This document shows, piece after piece, positions 55,665-64,000 of a stretch of 64,000 nucleotides of DNA (positions are counted from its first letter, which is position 1; every line of letters begins with the position of its first letter). The position numbers were made by a program, and so were the translations under genes. Below the pieces are notes generated by a model. That model searched no databases, was not told where the DNA came from, and saw nothing but the letters and a program-made list of their open reading frames with translations. The DNA comes from Alcanivorax sp. 24 (lineage in GTDB: Bacteria > Pseudomonadota > Gammaproteobacteria > Pseudomonadales > Alcanivoracaceae). Location of the stretch: positions 186,001 to 250,000 of the forward strand of contig NZ_SNUA01000007.1 in NCBI RefSeq assembly GCF_004360225.1, given 5' to 3'.

Positions 55665-56951
55665 TCAGCCGCGCTCCCGGGCCACGGCGCGATAGCCGAT
55701 ATCAGTACGGTGGTAGGCGTCTTTCCAGGAAATCCTGGCCACCCCCCGGTAAGCATTGCGTTGCGCATCGGCGACGCTGTCACCCAGGGCGGTGACGCAC
55801 AGTACCCGCCCGCCATTGGTGACCACCTGGCCGTCTTGCTCGCGGGTGCCGGCGTGGAAGACCTTCACCAGATCGGAATCGGCCTGGTCCAGCCCTTCGA
55901 TGGCGTCCCCTTTGCCGTAGTCGTCCGGGTAGCCGCCGGCGGCCAGCACCACACCCAAAGCCGGGCGTGGGTCCCATTGCGCTTCCACCTGGTCCAGGCG
56001 GCGATCCAGGGCGGCCTGGCAGAGCCCGGCTAGGTCGGATTGCAGACGCATCATGATCGGCTGGGTTTCCGGATCACCGAAGCGGCAGTTGTACTCGATC
56101 ACCTTGGGCTGACCGGCGGCGTCGATCATCAGGCCGGCATAGAGGAAGCCGGTGTAGGGCATGCCTTCCGCGGCCATGCCGGCCACGGTGGGCCGGATCA
56201 CCTGATCCATGATGCGCTGGTGCACGTCATCGCTGACCACCGGCGCTGGCGAATAAGCGCCCATGCCGCCGGTGTTGGGGCCGGTGTCGCCGTCGCCCAC
56301 CCGTTTGTGGTCCTGGCTGGTGGCCATCGGCAGGATATGCTCGCCGTCGGCCATGACGATGAAACTCGCTTCCTCACCGTCCAGGAACTCTTCCACCACC
56401 ACGCGGTGGCCGGCGTCACCGAAACGGTTACCGGCGAGCATATCGCGCACCGCCTCTTCCGCTTCCGGCAGCGTCATGGCGACGATCACGCCTTTGCCGG
56501 CGGCCAGGCCGTCGGCCTTGATTACGATGGGGGCACCCTGTTCACGAACATAGGCCAGCGCCTCGTCCACATCGGTGAAGTTGCCATAGGCGGCGGTAGG
56601 AATGTGGTGACGGGCCAGAAAATCCTTGGTGAAGGCCTTGGAGCCTTCCAACTGGGCCGCTGCCTTGCTGGGGCCGAAGCAGCGCAGGCCGAGCTCCTGG
56701 AAGTAATCCACCACGCCTTCCACCAGCGGCGCTTCCGGGCCAACAATGGTCAGGGCCACCTGCTCGCGCTCGGCCAGATCGGCCAGGGCGGGCAGATCCA
56801 GCACATCCACCGCCACGTTTTCCAACTTGGCTTCGCGGGCGGTGCCGGCATTGCCGGGTGCCACCAGCACTTTTTCCACATGCTCCGCCTGGGCCACTTT
56901 CCAGGCCAGGGCGTGTTCACGGCCGCCGGAACCGATAATCAGGACCTTCAT
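55665..56951 (-). CDS. purD: phosphoribosylamine-glycine ligase
   Basis: GAR synthetase of the purine pathway, ATP-grasp fold. 428 residues. KVLIIGSGGREHALAWKV at the N-terminus, IVGPEAPLVEGVVDYF near 72-87, IKADGLAAGKGVIVAM near 141-156 (nucleotide loop), GVGDGDTGPNTGGMGAYSPA-like segment near 214-235 and YNCRFGDPETQ near 285. It follows purH by 94 bp, as in most Gammaproteobacteria. Confidence 0.97.
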   Translation of the reverse strand: MKVLIIGSGGREHALAWKVAQAEHVEKVLVAPGNAGTAREAKLENVAVDVLDLPALADLAEREQVALTIVGPEAPLVEGVVDYFQELGLRCFGPSKAAAQLEGSKAFTKDFLARHHIPTAAYGNFTDVDEALAYVREQGAPIVIKADGLAAGKGVIVAMTLPEAEEAVRDMLAGNRFGDAGHRVVVEEFLDGEEASFIVMADGEHILPMATSQDHKRVGDGDTGPNTGGMGAYSPAPVVSDDVHQRIMDQVIRPTVAGMAAEGMPYTGFLYAGLMIDAAGQPKVIEYNCRFGDPETQPIMMRLQSDLAGLCQAALDRRLDQVEAQWDPRPALGVVLAAGGYPDDYGKGDAIEGLDQADSDLVKVFHAGTREQDGQVVTNGGRVLCVTALGDSVADAQRNAYRGVARISWKDAYHRTDIGYRAVARERG

Positions 56952-56979
56952 GAGTCTCTCACTTCGTTCGAGTCGCTTT

Positions 56980-57047
56980 CACGCACCACGCTCGACGCTG
57001 GCACGCAAAAGAGCGTGGTGCGTGTAGCGTGCATGCGTGCCAGCGTC
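56980..57047. repeat. two interleaved perfect 14-bp inverted repeats
   Basis: Order A-B-A'-B': CACGCACCACGCTC (56980-56993), GACGCTGGCACGCA (56994-57007), GAGCGTGGTGCGTG (57011-57024), TGCGTGCCAGCGTC (57034-57047). A pairs perfectly with A' and B with B'. It fills the purH-purD gap and touches the purH stop codon; it is made of GCGTG-based units. Confidence 0.9.
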
Positions 57048-58614
57048 AGTGTCTGAAATGCCGCATGCCGGTGAAGACCATGGCCATGTCGGCCTCGTCG
57101 GCGGCGGCGATGACTTCCTCGTCGCGGATCGAGCCGCCCGGCTGAATCACACAGCGGATGCCGTTCTCGGCGGCGTTATCGATGCCGTCGCGGAACGGAA
57201 AGAAGGCATCGGACGCCATCACCGAGCCTTTCACTTCCAGGCCGGCGTGTTCCGCCTTGATGGCGGCGATGCGGGCGGAGTTCACCCGGCTCATCTGGCC
57301 GGCGCCAACACCCACCGTCCGCCGGTTTTTGGCGTAGACGATGGCGTTGGATTTGACGAACTTGGCCACTTTCCAGGCGAAGATCAGGTCGTGCATCTCG
57401 GCTTCCGTCGGCGCCCGCTTGGTGACCACTTTCAGATCCCCCTCGGTGATCATGCCGACGTCCCGATCCTGCACCAACAGGCCGCCGTTGACGCGTTTGT
57501 AGTCGAGGCCACTGCTTGCCGGCCCGCTGATTTCGCCGCACACCAGCACGCGCACGTTCTTCTTGGCGGCGGTGACGGCAAGGGCTTCCTCGCTCACCGC
57601 GGGCGCGATGATCACTTCCACGAACTGACGGTCGACGATCGCCTTGGCGGTGGCCGCGTCCAGTTCACGATTGAACGCGATGATGCCGCCGAAGGCGGAT
57701 TCCGGGTCGGTCTGAAAAGCCAGCTCATAAGCTTTGCCGATGCCGTCCAGGCTCACCGACACGCCGCAAGGATTCGCGTGCTTGACGATCACGCAGGCCG
57801 GCTTGGTGAAGGACTTGACGCATTCCAGCGCGGCATCGGTATCGGCGATGTTGTTGTAGCTCAGTTCCTTGCCCTGCAATTGCCGGGCAGTGGCCACGGA
57901 GGCCTCGCCGGGCCGCCGCTCGGTGTAGAACGCCGCCTTCTGGTGGGGGTTCTCGCCGTAGCGCATTTCCTGGGCCTTGACGAAATTCAGATTGATGGTG
58001 CGCGGGAAGTCGGCGCTGCCGTTGCCGACCCGGCGGCCAAAATAGTTGGCGATGGCGCTGTCGTAGGCGGCGGTGTGCTCGAACGCCTTGATCGCCAGAT
58101 CGAAGCGCAACCCATCGGACAAAGCGCCATTGTTGGTGTTCATGTCCTCCAGCACGCGGGCGTAGTCGCCGGCGTCGGTGACGATGCCCACGTGGGCATT
58201 GTTCTTGGCCGCCGAGCGCACCATGGTGGGGCCGCCGATGTCGATGTTTTCGATGGCGTCTTCCAGGCTGCAGTCCGGGTTGGCGACGGTCTGCTCGAAC
58301 GGGTAGAGGTTCACCACTACCAGATCGATGGGCTGGATGTCGTTGTCCGCCATGACCTGATCATCCTGGCCGCGCCGGCCAAGGATGCCGCCATGCACCT
58401 TGGGGTGCAGGGTCTTCACCCGTCCGTCCATCATTTCCGGGAAGCCGGTGTAATCGGATACTTCGCGAACGGCGATGCTGGCCTCCTGGATGGCACGGAA
58501 AGTGCCGCCCGTGGAGAGCAGTTCCACGCCCCGGTTGGCCAGGGCCCGGGCGAAGTCGACAATACCGGTTTTATCGGAAACGCTGATCAGCGCGCGTTCT
58601 ACCACCTTGCTCAT
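57046..58614 (-). CDS. purH: bifunctional AICAR transformylase/IMP cyclohydrolase
   Basis: Final two steps to IMP. 522 residues: the N-terminal MGS-like cyclohydrolase domain ([18 protein letters not shown] near 8-25, [11 protein letters not shown] near 36, [20 protein letters not shown] near 55-74) and the C-terminal transformylase domain with the catalytic Lys-His in [11 protein letters not shown] near 262-272. Likely cotranscribed with purD. The 160-bp gap before fis holds a fis terminator, so purH may have its own promoter. Confidence 0.97.
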   Translation of the reverse strand: MSKVVERALISVSDKTGIVDFARALANRGVELLSTGGTFRAIQEASIAVREVSDYTGFPEMMDGRVKTLHPKVHGGILGRRGQDDQVMADNDIQPIDLVVVNLYPFEQTVANPDCSLEDAIENIDIGGPTMVRSAAKNNAHVGIVTDAGDYARVLEDMNTNNGALSDGLRFDLAIKAFEHTAAYDSAIANYFGRRVGNGSADFPRTINLNFVKAQEMRYGENPHQKAAFYTERRPGEASVATARQLQGKELSYNNIADTDAALECVKSFTKPACVIVKHANPCGVSVSLDGIGKAYELAFQTDPESAFGGIIAFNRELDAATAKAIVDRQFVEVIIAPAVSEEALAVTAAKKNVRVLVCGEISGPASSGLDYKRVNGGLLVQDRDVGMITEGDLKVVTKRAPTEAEMHDLIFAWKVAKFVKSNAIVYAKNRRTVGVGAGQMSRVNSARIAAIKAEHAGLEVKGSVMASDAFFPFRDGIDNAAENGIRCVIQPGGSIRDEEVIAAADEADMAMVFTGMRHFRH

Positions 58615-58621
58615 GGGAGGG

Positions 58622-58734
58622 GCACCTTTGGTGACGCTTGCACGCCGACACGCTGCACGCTTGCACGCCTGGTGTGGAGCAGCGGAGCGGGGTTTGTCAG
58701 TTGCGTGCCAGCGTGTTGCGTGTTAGCGATACTC
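58622..58734. repeat. GCGTG-based repeat pair between fis and purH
   Basis: Left cluster GACGCTTGCACGCCGACACG and on (58634-58667), right cluster GCGTGCCAGCGTGTTGCGTG (58705-58724), forming an imperfect inverted repeat around a 40-bp centre. Units are 7 or 8 bases, as at 43018 and 56980. Confidence 0.7.
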
Positions 58735-58762
58735 AATAAAAAAGGGCAGTCTGAACTGCCCT
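58735..58762 (-). terminator. rho-independent terminator of dusB-fis
   Basis: Minus strand: AGGGCAGT, TCAG, ACTGCCCT (perfect 8-bp stem) followed by TTTTTTATT. It is 19 bp past the fis stop. Confidence 0.9.
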
Positions 58763-58780
58763 CGGCATTCTGGGTTATCC

Positions 58781-59110
58781 TTACAGCAAACCGTACTGCT
58801 TGAGTTTCTTGCGCAGCGTCCCGCGGTTCAGGCCCAGTAATTCAGCAGCCTTGGTCTGGTTGCCACGGGTGTATTCCAGAACTTTTTCCAGTAGCGGAAT
58901 TTCCATCTCCGCCAGCACCATCTGGTACAGGTCGCTGACCGCTTCCCCATCCAGCTGATTGAAGTAGTCGGTGATGGACCGTCGCACGCAGTTACGCAGT
59001 GTATCGTGGGTTTCGCTGCGGGCGAGGGTCAGATGCGGTTTACGCGATTCAGCGGTGTTCATTTCTGTCAGTGTCCGTGCAGTGACTGTCTTCATGGAAG
59101 AAAGGGTCAT
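58781..59110 (-). CDS. fis: DNA-binding protein Fis
   Basis: Nucleoid-associated protein and activator of rRNA and other promoters. 109 residues from the ATG at 59110, which overlaps the dusB stop (ATGA); later in-frame ATGs at 59095 and 59062 are possible. The C-terminus [20 protein letters not shown] (about 83-102) plus LKQYGLL is the near-invariant Fis helix-turn-helix. The dusB-fis operon is conserved in Gammaproteobacteria. Confidence 0.96.
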   Translation of the reverse strand: MTLSSMKTVTARTLTEMNTAESRKPHLTLARSETHDTLRNCVRRSITDYFNQLDGEAVSDLYQMVLAEMEIPLLEKVLEYTRGNQTKAAELLGLNRGTLRKKLKQYGLL

Positions 59111-60147
59111 GCGGCCAATGCTCCGTCTTTGTTCCGGGCAGACACCCCGCCATAGCAACCGATACGCAACCGGTCACTGCTGGCGCTGATCTGTTGGAAA
59201 AACTGCTCGATGGCCCGCCGTTGGTCGGTGGCCTTTTCCAGGTTGTTGAATCCGCGCCGGAAATGCTCCCCGCCCGGCAAATTCTGGGTGTACCAGCCCA
59301 GATGTTTGCGAGCGATGCGCACACCGGAATACGTGCCGTAGAAGTCATGCAAGTCACTCAAATGAGTGAGCACGCGAGCGCGTACTTCTTCCACCGATGG
59401 CGCCGGGGCTAAACGACCGTGCTCCAGGTAATGCACCGTATCCTGGAATATCCAGGGGTTACCCCGAGCAGCGCGGCCGATCATGATACCACCGGCACCG
59501 GTGCTTTGCAGTATCCGTTGCGCTTTTTGTGGGGAATCGATGTCGCCGTTGGCGATAACCGGGATCTCCACGGAGCGGACCACCTCGCCGATGGTGTCGA
59601 ATTCCGCTTCGCCATTGAAACGGTCGGCACGGGTGCGGCCGTGAATGGCCAGCGCCTGGATGCCGGACTGTTCGGCGATGCGGGCGATCAGAACCGCGTT
59701 GCGGTTGTCGCGGGTGGGGCCGGTGCGGATTTTCAGGGTGACCGGTACCGGCACGGCGGCCACCACCGATTCGAGAATCCGCGCCACCAGCTCCGGCTCC
59801 GACAATAAGGCGGAACCGGCGGCCCGTTTGCAGACTTTTTTCGCCGGGCAGCCCATATTGATATCGATGATCTCGGCGCCCAGGTCCACGTTGGCGCGGG
59901 CGGCCTCCGCCATCATCAGCGGATCGGCGCCGGCGATCTGCACCGAGATCGGGCCAGGCTCGCCGCTGTGATCAAGACGGCGCGATGACTTGGCCGACTG
60001 CCAGAGGCGGGTGTCCGAGGTCACCATTTCCGACACCACCAGGCCAGCGCCCAGTTCCCGGCACAGACGCCGGAACGGGCGATCCGTGACACCGGCCATG
60101 GGGGCCAGGATCACCGGATTGGGCAGGGCGTGGGGGCCGATGCGCAT
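59107..60147 (-). CDS. dusB: tRNA-dihydrouridine synthase B
   Basis: FMN enzyme that reduces U17 of tRNAs. 346 residues. [20 protein letters not shown] near 10-29, [20 protein letters not shown] near 98-117 with the catalytic Cys, and [15 protein letters not shown] near 221-235 are diagnostic. First gene of dusB-fis; the fis start overlaps its stop. Confidence 0.96.
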   Translation of the reverse strand: MRIGPHALPNPVILAPMAGVTDRPFRRLCRELGAGLVVSEMVTSDTRLWQSAKSSRRLDHSGEPGPISVQIAGADPLMMAEAARANVDLGAEIIDINMGCPAKKVCKRAAGSALLSEPELVARILESVVAAVPVPVTLKIRTGPTRDNRNAVLIARIAEQSGIQALAIHGRTRADRFNGEAEFDTIGEVVRSVEIPVIANGDIDSPQKAQRILQSTGAGGIMIGRAARGNPWIFQDTVHYLEHGRLAPAPSVEEVRARVLTHLSDLHDFYGTYSGVRIARKHLGWYTQNLPGGEHFRRGFNNLEKATDQRRAIEQFFQQISASSDRLRIGCYGGVSARNKDGALAA

Positions 60148-60259
60148 GATGGTCCTCGATTGGACGGAACGGGTTCACCGGGTGGAGACTCCGGCATGGG
60201 GGGGGCAATCATAGAGGCACGGGCGCCGGGAGAAAAGGGCGGCAGCGGGGATATGCGGC

Positions 60260-61360
60260 TCAGTGGACGTTGGAAAGCCGCGCCGCCGGCCTTTGGGCCG
60301 CCGGCAGCAGTCTCAGATGGTAGCTGACCGCCTTGTGTCCCGGGTCGACGATTTCCAGGGAAACGTGTATCGGTGTGCGGATCGGCATGGCCCCGGCCCC
60401 GGCCAACTCTCCGCGCAGGTACTCGCCGGCCTGGAAGCGCCGCCGGGCCACCGGCATGCCTTGCAGATCAATGAAGGTCAATTCCAGTTCCGGGAACGGC
60501 TGTGGCCAGGACGCCTCATTGAACAGCAGGGCATCCACCACCAGCGCATTGTCGAATCGTGGATGGCTGCGTACCACCAGATTGGTACCCCGCAGTTGAG
60601 TGGTATCCACCCGTGGCGGCAGGGTGCAGCCGGCCACCGCGCAGGCTTCGGCGAAAGCGGGGCGCCAGCGCGGATCCCTGCTCAGCGTGTCGAAATGGAA
60701 AAACAGGTACTGGCCGGCCAGCACCGTCAGAGCCAGCAGTACCGCCAGAGTCCAGCCCAACAACGCCAGCGGATTGCGGCGGGGAGGGCTGTCCAGTTCG
60801 CGCCGCGCCGCCGAACGGGCGGTGGCCGGTCCGTTAAGAAATTCAAAGGCGTCGTCCGCGGCCGCTTCCGGTTCGGCCGGGGCGGGTTGCGGTGTCGCGG
60901 GGGCGCCGGCGTCTCTAGTGTCGGCGGTGACCGGTTCGGGATCCGATTCGAGTTCCTGCAGCAGAGCCTCGGCCCAGGATTCATCGGTCTGCCCGTGGGG
61001 ATGGTTGCCCAGTTCCAGATCCAGATCGGGGACCGGGTCCTCCTTTTCCAGGGACAGGAAGCTGTCGCTCAGTTGCAACTGGCGGTCGTCTTCGGCGCGG
61101 ATGCGGTCAGGGCTTGAGGGGGCCGGAGCCGGTGTCTTCTCGGGGAGTGCTTCCTCGGGGAGTGCCGCCGACCAGTCCGCCGCCGGTGCCGGCGTTTCTT
61201 CCCGCACCAGCGGCGGGCCTTCCAGTAAGTGTTCGGTGGCCTGAAAAACGCGCAAGCAGGAACCACAGCGCACCGCACCCTTGGCCTGGGCCAGATGCTC
61301 CTCGCTGATCTTGAATTGCGCCTCGCAGTGAGGGCAACGGGTCTTGTAGGGGCCGGTCAT
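60260..61360 (-). CDS. zinc-ribbon DUF3426 membrane protein
   Basis: 366 residues. The N-terminal MJ0042-type zinc ribbon has CPHC near 9-12 and CGSC near 32-35. A long acidic, Pro/Ala/Glu-rich linker (about 50-180) precedes one membrane helix (LLGWTLAVLLALTVLAGQYL near 198-217) and a C-terminal extracytoplasmic domain of about 150 residues. Function unknown. The same gene sits between prmA and dusB in pseudomonads. A cytoplasmic metal-bound head and a periplasmic tail suggest a tethering or sensing role, but that is inference. Confidence 0.88.
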   Translation of the reverse strand: MTGPYKTRCPHCEAQFKISEEHLAQAKGAVRCGSCLRVFQATEHLLEGPPLVREETPAPAADWSAALPEEALPEKTPAPAPSSPDRIRAEDDRQLQLSDSFLSLEKEDPVPDLDLELGNHPHGQTDESWAEALLQELESDPEPVTADTRDAGAPATPQPAPAEPEAAADDAFEFLNGPATARSAARRELDSPPRRNPLALLGWTLAVLLALTVLAGQYLFFHFDTLSRDPRWRPAFAEACAVAGCTLPPRVDTTQLRGTNLVVRSHPRFDNALVVDALLFNEASWPQPFPELELTFIDLQGMPVARRRFQAGEYLRGELAGAGAMPIRTPIHVSLEIVDPGHKAVSYHLRLLPAAQRPAARLSNVH

Positions 61361-61442
61361 GCGCTGGCGGTCCGTGAGTCGGATTTTTCGTGTAGTGGCT
61401 GTGTAGGGAGTTTTACCGAATCATGCCATCCCGCCGCAACTG

Positions 61443-62327
61443 TTATGCGGACAGCTTGCGAACCCCGTCTATTCTTACCCAGTCCCCGCGCTGCTCGATG
61501 GGCGACAGATCGAACCAGGGTTGGTAGGCCTCCGCCACGGATCGGGCCTGTTCGGCGAGGATGCCCGACAACGCCAGCAGCGCGCCGGGCTTGCAGTATC
61601 CGGCCAGGGTCGGCGCCAGTTGGATCAGCGGGGCCGCCAGAATATTGGCGACCAGAACGTCACACTGGAAACCCCTCGGCATGGCGTCCGCCGGACACAG
61701 ATCGAGCCGGTCGGCGACTTGATTGGCCTCGGCGTTGGCGCGACTGGCCAGCAACGCTTGCTCATCAATGTCGTTACCCAGGGCCCGCCCGGCACCAAGT
61801 AGCAAGGCGGCGATGGACAACACGCCGGAACCGCAGCCCACGTCCAATACTTGCTTGCCGGACACTGGCGCCGCCTCCAACCACTCCAGACACAGCGCGG
61901 TGGTTTCATGGGTGCCGGTGCCGAAGGCCAGGCCCGGATCCAGACGCAGGTTGACCGCCGCCGGATCCGGCGGGTCGCTCCAACTGGGTACGATCCACAG
62001 CCGTTCACCGAAGCGCATCGGGGCAAAGTCGTCCATCCAGGCCCGCTCCCAGACCTGGTCCTCAAGCCGCTCGATACGATGATCCTGGGGCGTCAGGCCC
62101 AGCGCATCCAGACGTTCGAGAACGTTTTGCAGGTCGTCCTGGTCCGAGAACAAGGCGGTGACCACGGTGGCCCGCCACAGCGGCCGGGCGCCGGGCGGCG
62201 GTTCGAAAACCGGCTGATCGGCGCCGTCGGTCAGGGTTACCGCCACCGCGCCCAGGGTTTCCAGTGCGTCTTGTAGAGCGTCCGCCTGTTGCGAGTCGGA
62301 CGCCAGATGTAGCTGTTGCCAGGTCAT
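61443..62327 (-). CDS. prmA: ribosomal protein L11 methyltransferase PrmA
   Basis: SAM-dependent trimethylation of L11. 294 residues from the ATG at 62327 (GGAGGTG upstream); the frame upstream of that is unlikely. MTWQQLHLASDSQQADALQD is the L11-binding N-terminal domain; LDPGLAFGTGTHETTALCLE near 143-162, the SAM motif VLDVGCGSGVLSIAALLLG near 173-191 and VLVANILAAPLIQLAPTL near 235 are typical. Heads the prmA-DUF3426-dusB-fis run. Confidence 0.96.
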   Translation of the reverse strand: MTWQQLHLASDSQQADALQDALETLGAVAVTLTDGADQPVFEPPPGARPLWRATVVTALFSDQDDLQNVLERLDALGLTPQDHRIERLEDQVWERAWMDDFAPMRFGERLWIVPSWSDPPDPAAVNLRLDPGLAFGTGTHETTALCLEWLEAAPVSGKQVLDVGCGSGVLSIAALLLGAGRALGNDIDEQALLASRANAEANQVADRLDLCPADAMPRGFQCDVLVANILAAPLIQLAPTLAGYCKPGALLALSGILAEQARSVAEAYQPWFDLSPIEQRGDWVRIDGVRKLSA

Positions 62328-62483
62328 GACACCTCCATGGAGAAGCGGCAGTATAACGGCGACCGGAAAAATTTGCGCCGTGGCGGAGTGTGCCGTCACC
62401 GCCATTCGCACTTGCACAGCGGCTATTTTTTCACCGGCCGTTAAGGAGTACTATCCGGATTCGTCTATCGGACTGACCAGCCT

Positions 62484-63053
62484 ATGACTGAAGATGCCGC
62501 CGAGTTGATATTGGTGCTGATGGTGATCGCCAGCGCCTTGCTGTACCGGTTCGCGATGCCGCGTTTGCGGCGTCCGCGCGCGCTGGCGCGCCCCTCGCCG
62601 GATCTGGAGCAAATCATCCTGGTCGGCATGGTGTTCTGCACCATGGTGGTGATTCCCTTCCTGGACATGATGGTGCCCTGGTTTGAGTTCGCCGATATTG
62701 TGTTCATGGATGAGGTGGCCTGGCTGGGGTTGCTGCTCGGCAGCGCCGCGGTGTGGTTGTTCTGGCGGGCCAAGGAGGATCTGACCCGTTGTCCCCGACG
62801 GCCAGTGGATAGCGGGGTGTACCGTTATCTGCGTCACCCGTCCTGCGCCGCCATGCTGCTTTGGTCCCTGGCGCAATTGCTGCTGTTACAGAACTGGCTG
62901 GCTGGCCCCGCCGCGGCTTTGACCTTTACAATGGTTTACTTGCTACAGTTGCCCAGGGAAGAGCAACGTATGCTGGAGCGGTATGGTCATCGCTATCTGG
63001 ACTATATGGCGCGCACTCCGGCGATTCTGCCGCGTTTCTCTCGTTATCGTTGA
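62484..63053 (+). CDS. isoprenylcysteine methyltransferase-like (ICMT/PEMT fold) membrane protein
   Basis: 189 residues, about four to five membrane helices. The C-terminal half has the fold's signature: VYRYLRHPSCAAMLLWSLAQ near 113-132, then EEQRMLERYGHRYLDYMART near 159-178. In the family this RHP plus E-rich tail binds SAM. Bacterial members have undefined substrates (lipids or small thiols). It is divergent from prmA. The 155-bp gap has nothing I can name apart from GC-rich dyads. Confidence 0.85.
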   Translation: MTEDAAELILVLMVIASALLYRFAMPRLRRPRALARPSPDLEQIILVGMVFCTMVVIPFLDMMVPWFEFADIVFMDEVAWLGLLLGSAAVWLFWRAKEDLTRCPRRPVDSGVYRYLRHPSCAAMLLWSLAQLLLLQNWLAGPAAALTFTMVYLLQLPREEQRMLERYGHRYLDYMARTPAILPRFSRYR

Positions 63054-63104
63054 CGGTCATCGTTGATTTCCCCTTTTCGCGCCCCCATAGCGGTGGTCGC
63101 CTTT

Positions 63105-63126
63105 AAAACGGTTCAGGAGCCGTTTT
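63105..63126 (+). terminator. terminator-like hairpin overlapping the next ribosome site
   Basis: AAAACGG, TTCAGGAG, CCGTTTT followed by T: a 7-bp stem with AGGAG in the loop, 3 bp before the next ATG. It could end the upstream transcript, or hold the ribosome site of the kinase-like gene. Confidence 0.5.
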
Positions 63127-63129
63127 TCC

Positions 63130-63792
63130 ATGATTAGGATTCATCCCCTCCGTCGTCAGCAGTTGGAGGACGTGATCAGCCACTCGGAAGTGGTCGAACG
63201 TGACGGACACGGCATCAAGGTGCTGCGTCTGCGTGATGGCCGCTATCTGAAGTACTTCCGGCGCAAACGCTACTTCAATCGCGAATTACTGTCCCCGGCG
63301 GCGGTACGCTTCGCCCGCCACGCCCGGCAACTGGCGCAATTACGCATTCCCACTCTGGAAGTGGAAAGCCTGCACCGTATCATCGGCGAGCCGCATACGG
63401 TGGCGGTGTATCAGCCGATGCCGGGCCTGACGTTGCGCCAGATGTTGGCTCGCGGGCAGGTGGACACCCAACTGATGTACCGGGTGGGCGTGTTCATCGC
63501 CCGCCTGCACCGTTTGGGCGTCTTTTTCCGTTCCGTGCATCCGGGCAACATCGTCATCGACGGTCTGCGCATCGGTTTGATCGACGTGCTGGATATGAAG
63601 GTGCGCCCCTGGTCCATGTCCCGTTGGGCCCGGCGCCGTAACTGGCTGCACTTCCTGCGTTGCGAGGAAGATCGCCCGCATCTGCGGGATGAGCTGGTGG
63701 AGGCATTGTTGGTGGGCTATCGGGATGCCGCCGACCTGCCGTCCCATGAGATCGGCGAGGTGGCGGAGCGGGTCCGGCATTTGCTGGGCTGA
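63130..63792 (+). CDS. protein kinase-fold protein (toluene-tolerance/LPS-kinase-like)
   Basis: 220 residues. The kinase fold is suggested by YLKYFRRKRYFNRE near 39-52 (Lys), then VHPGNIVIDGLRIGLIDVLD near 138-157, which takes the place of the catalytic and metal-binding loops. The usual HxD before the Asn is replaced by VHPGN, and DFG by DVLD. Relatives in Pseudomonas are annotated as toluene-tolerance or lipopolysaccharide-core kinases. The role here is open. The ATG at 63130 follows a hairpin with the ribosome site in its loop. Confidence 0.75.
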   Translation: MIRIHPLRRQQLEDVISHSEVVERDGHGIKVLRLRDGRYLKYFRRKRYFNRELLSPAAVRFARHARQLAQLRIPTLEVESLHRIIGEPHTVAVYQPMPGLTLRQMLARGQVDTQLMYRVGVFIARLHRLGVFFRSVHPGNIVIDGLRIGLIDVLDMKVRPWSMSRWARRRNWLHFLRCEEDRPHLRDELVEALLVGYRDAADLPSHEIGEVAERVRHLLG

Positions 63793-63799
63793 AGGACAC

Positions 63800-63927
63800 G
63801 CACCCAAGGTGGCTCCCACGGTTTGTGCTCCGAAGCCGCTGTGGGAAGCTTGCTTGCAAGCGAATGTGTCAATGCCAGAGGCCGGTAATTCGCCAGCGAA
63901 CTGGTCTCCCACAGCGGCTTTGTAGCG
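63800..63927. repeat. REP-like repeat, copy 7 (double hairpin)
   Basis: A partial unit (GGTGGCTCCCACGG) is followed by a full unit from 63835 that is nearly identical to 32309-32400, in the same orientation. It follows the kinase-like gene. Confidence 0.82.
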
Positions 63928-63932
63928 GTTCT

Positions 63933-63967
63933 CTCCATACAGGACTCCATACAGGACTCCATACAAG
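63933..63967. repeat. three tandem copies of a 12-base unit
   Basis: CTCCATACAGGA twice, then CTCCATACAAG. Just after REP-like copy 7. The last 33 bases of the window show no gene. Confidence 0.8.
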
Positions 63968-64000
63968 AAAGGACCGCGATGCCTTAATGATTACCCAGTT

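Noticed and set aside
57037-58803. 588-codon frame opposite purH
   Set aside because: Shadow of purH; no family features.
63690-63962. Frame with repeated Met-Glu-Ser-Cys on the minus strand
   Set aside because: Produced by the 12-base tandem repeat and the REP-like element; no gene features.

Overview
The window is ordinary core chromosome of a high-GC gammaproteobacterium. Gene order follows what I remember of Pseudomonas aeruginosa: rpsU-dnaG-rpoD, tsaD/plsY/folB, apaH-apaG-rsmA-pdxA-surA-lptD, amgK-murU, trpG-D-C/vfr/osmC/speD/coq7, and prmA-dusB-fis-purH-purD-retS. The intergenic repeats and the accessory genes do not look like Pseudomonas. A marine or hydrocarbon-associated Pseudomonadales/Oceanospirillales lineage such as Alcanivorax or Alloalcanivorax is my best guess from gene order and protein style; no database search was possible.

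Layout: 1-2.2 kb holds an acyl-CoA synthetase cut by the window edge and an enoyl-CoA hydratase. 2.3-7.3 kb holds tRNA-Ile2(CAT) and the macromolecular synthesis group rpsU, yqeY, dnaG and rpoD. 7.5-13.4 kb holds tsaD, plsY, folB, folK, a lipoprotein, a pteridine-reductase-like SDR and cca. 13.6-16.1 kb holds a DMT transporter, a nitronate monooxygenase-like flavoprotein and a small unknown protein. 16.3-21.1 kb is the prkA-yeaH-spoVR stress operon. 21.5-28.3 kb is apaH/apaG/rsmA/pdxA/surA/lptD, coupled by overlapping start and stop codons. 28.4-32.2 kb runs the other way with amgK, murU, rpe, an EamA transporter and an NlpC/P60 lipoprotein. 32.4-35.8 kb is accessory: an HxlR regulator divergent from an Old Yellow Enzyme, then an MFS transporter. 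35.9-42.9 kb has a cyoABCD quinol oxidase, a SURF1 protein and a RegB/RegA redox two-component pair. 43.1-47.3 kb has a trp leader peptide and trpE-G-D-C. 47.5-50.8 kb has crp/vfr, osmC-like, speD and coq7. 50.8-62.3 kb, all on the minus strand, has a RetS-like hybrid kinase, a cNMP/rhodanese protein, a TauE permease, purD, purH, fis, dusB, a zinc-ribbon protein and prmA. The last 1.6 kb holds a methyltransferase-like membrane protein and a kinase-like protein.

I see no prophage, insertion sequence, CRISPR array or defence island. The least explained content is intergenic: several interspersed repeat families. One is a hairpin element present as two inverted copies whose loop is flipped relative to its arms. 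Another site has two interleaved perfect 14-bp inverted repeats between purH and purD. Other points of note are a tryptophan leader peptide upstream of trpE, a perfect 15-bp hairpin inside tsaD, a RetS-like kinase with an eroded ATPase domain next to a cNMP/rhodanese protein, and well-formed palindromes in several promoter regions.
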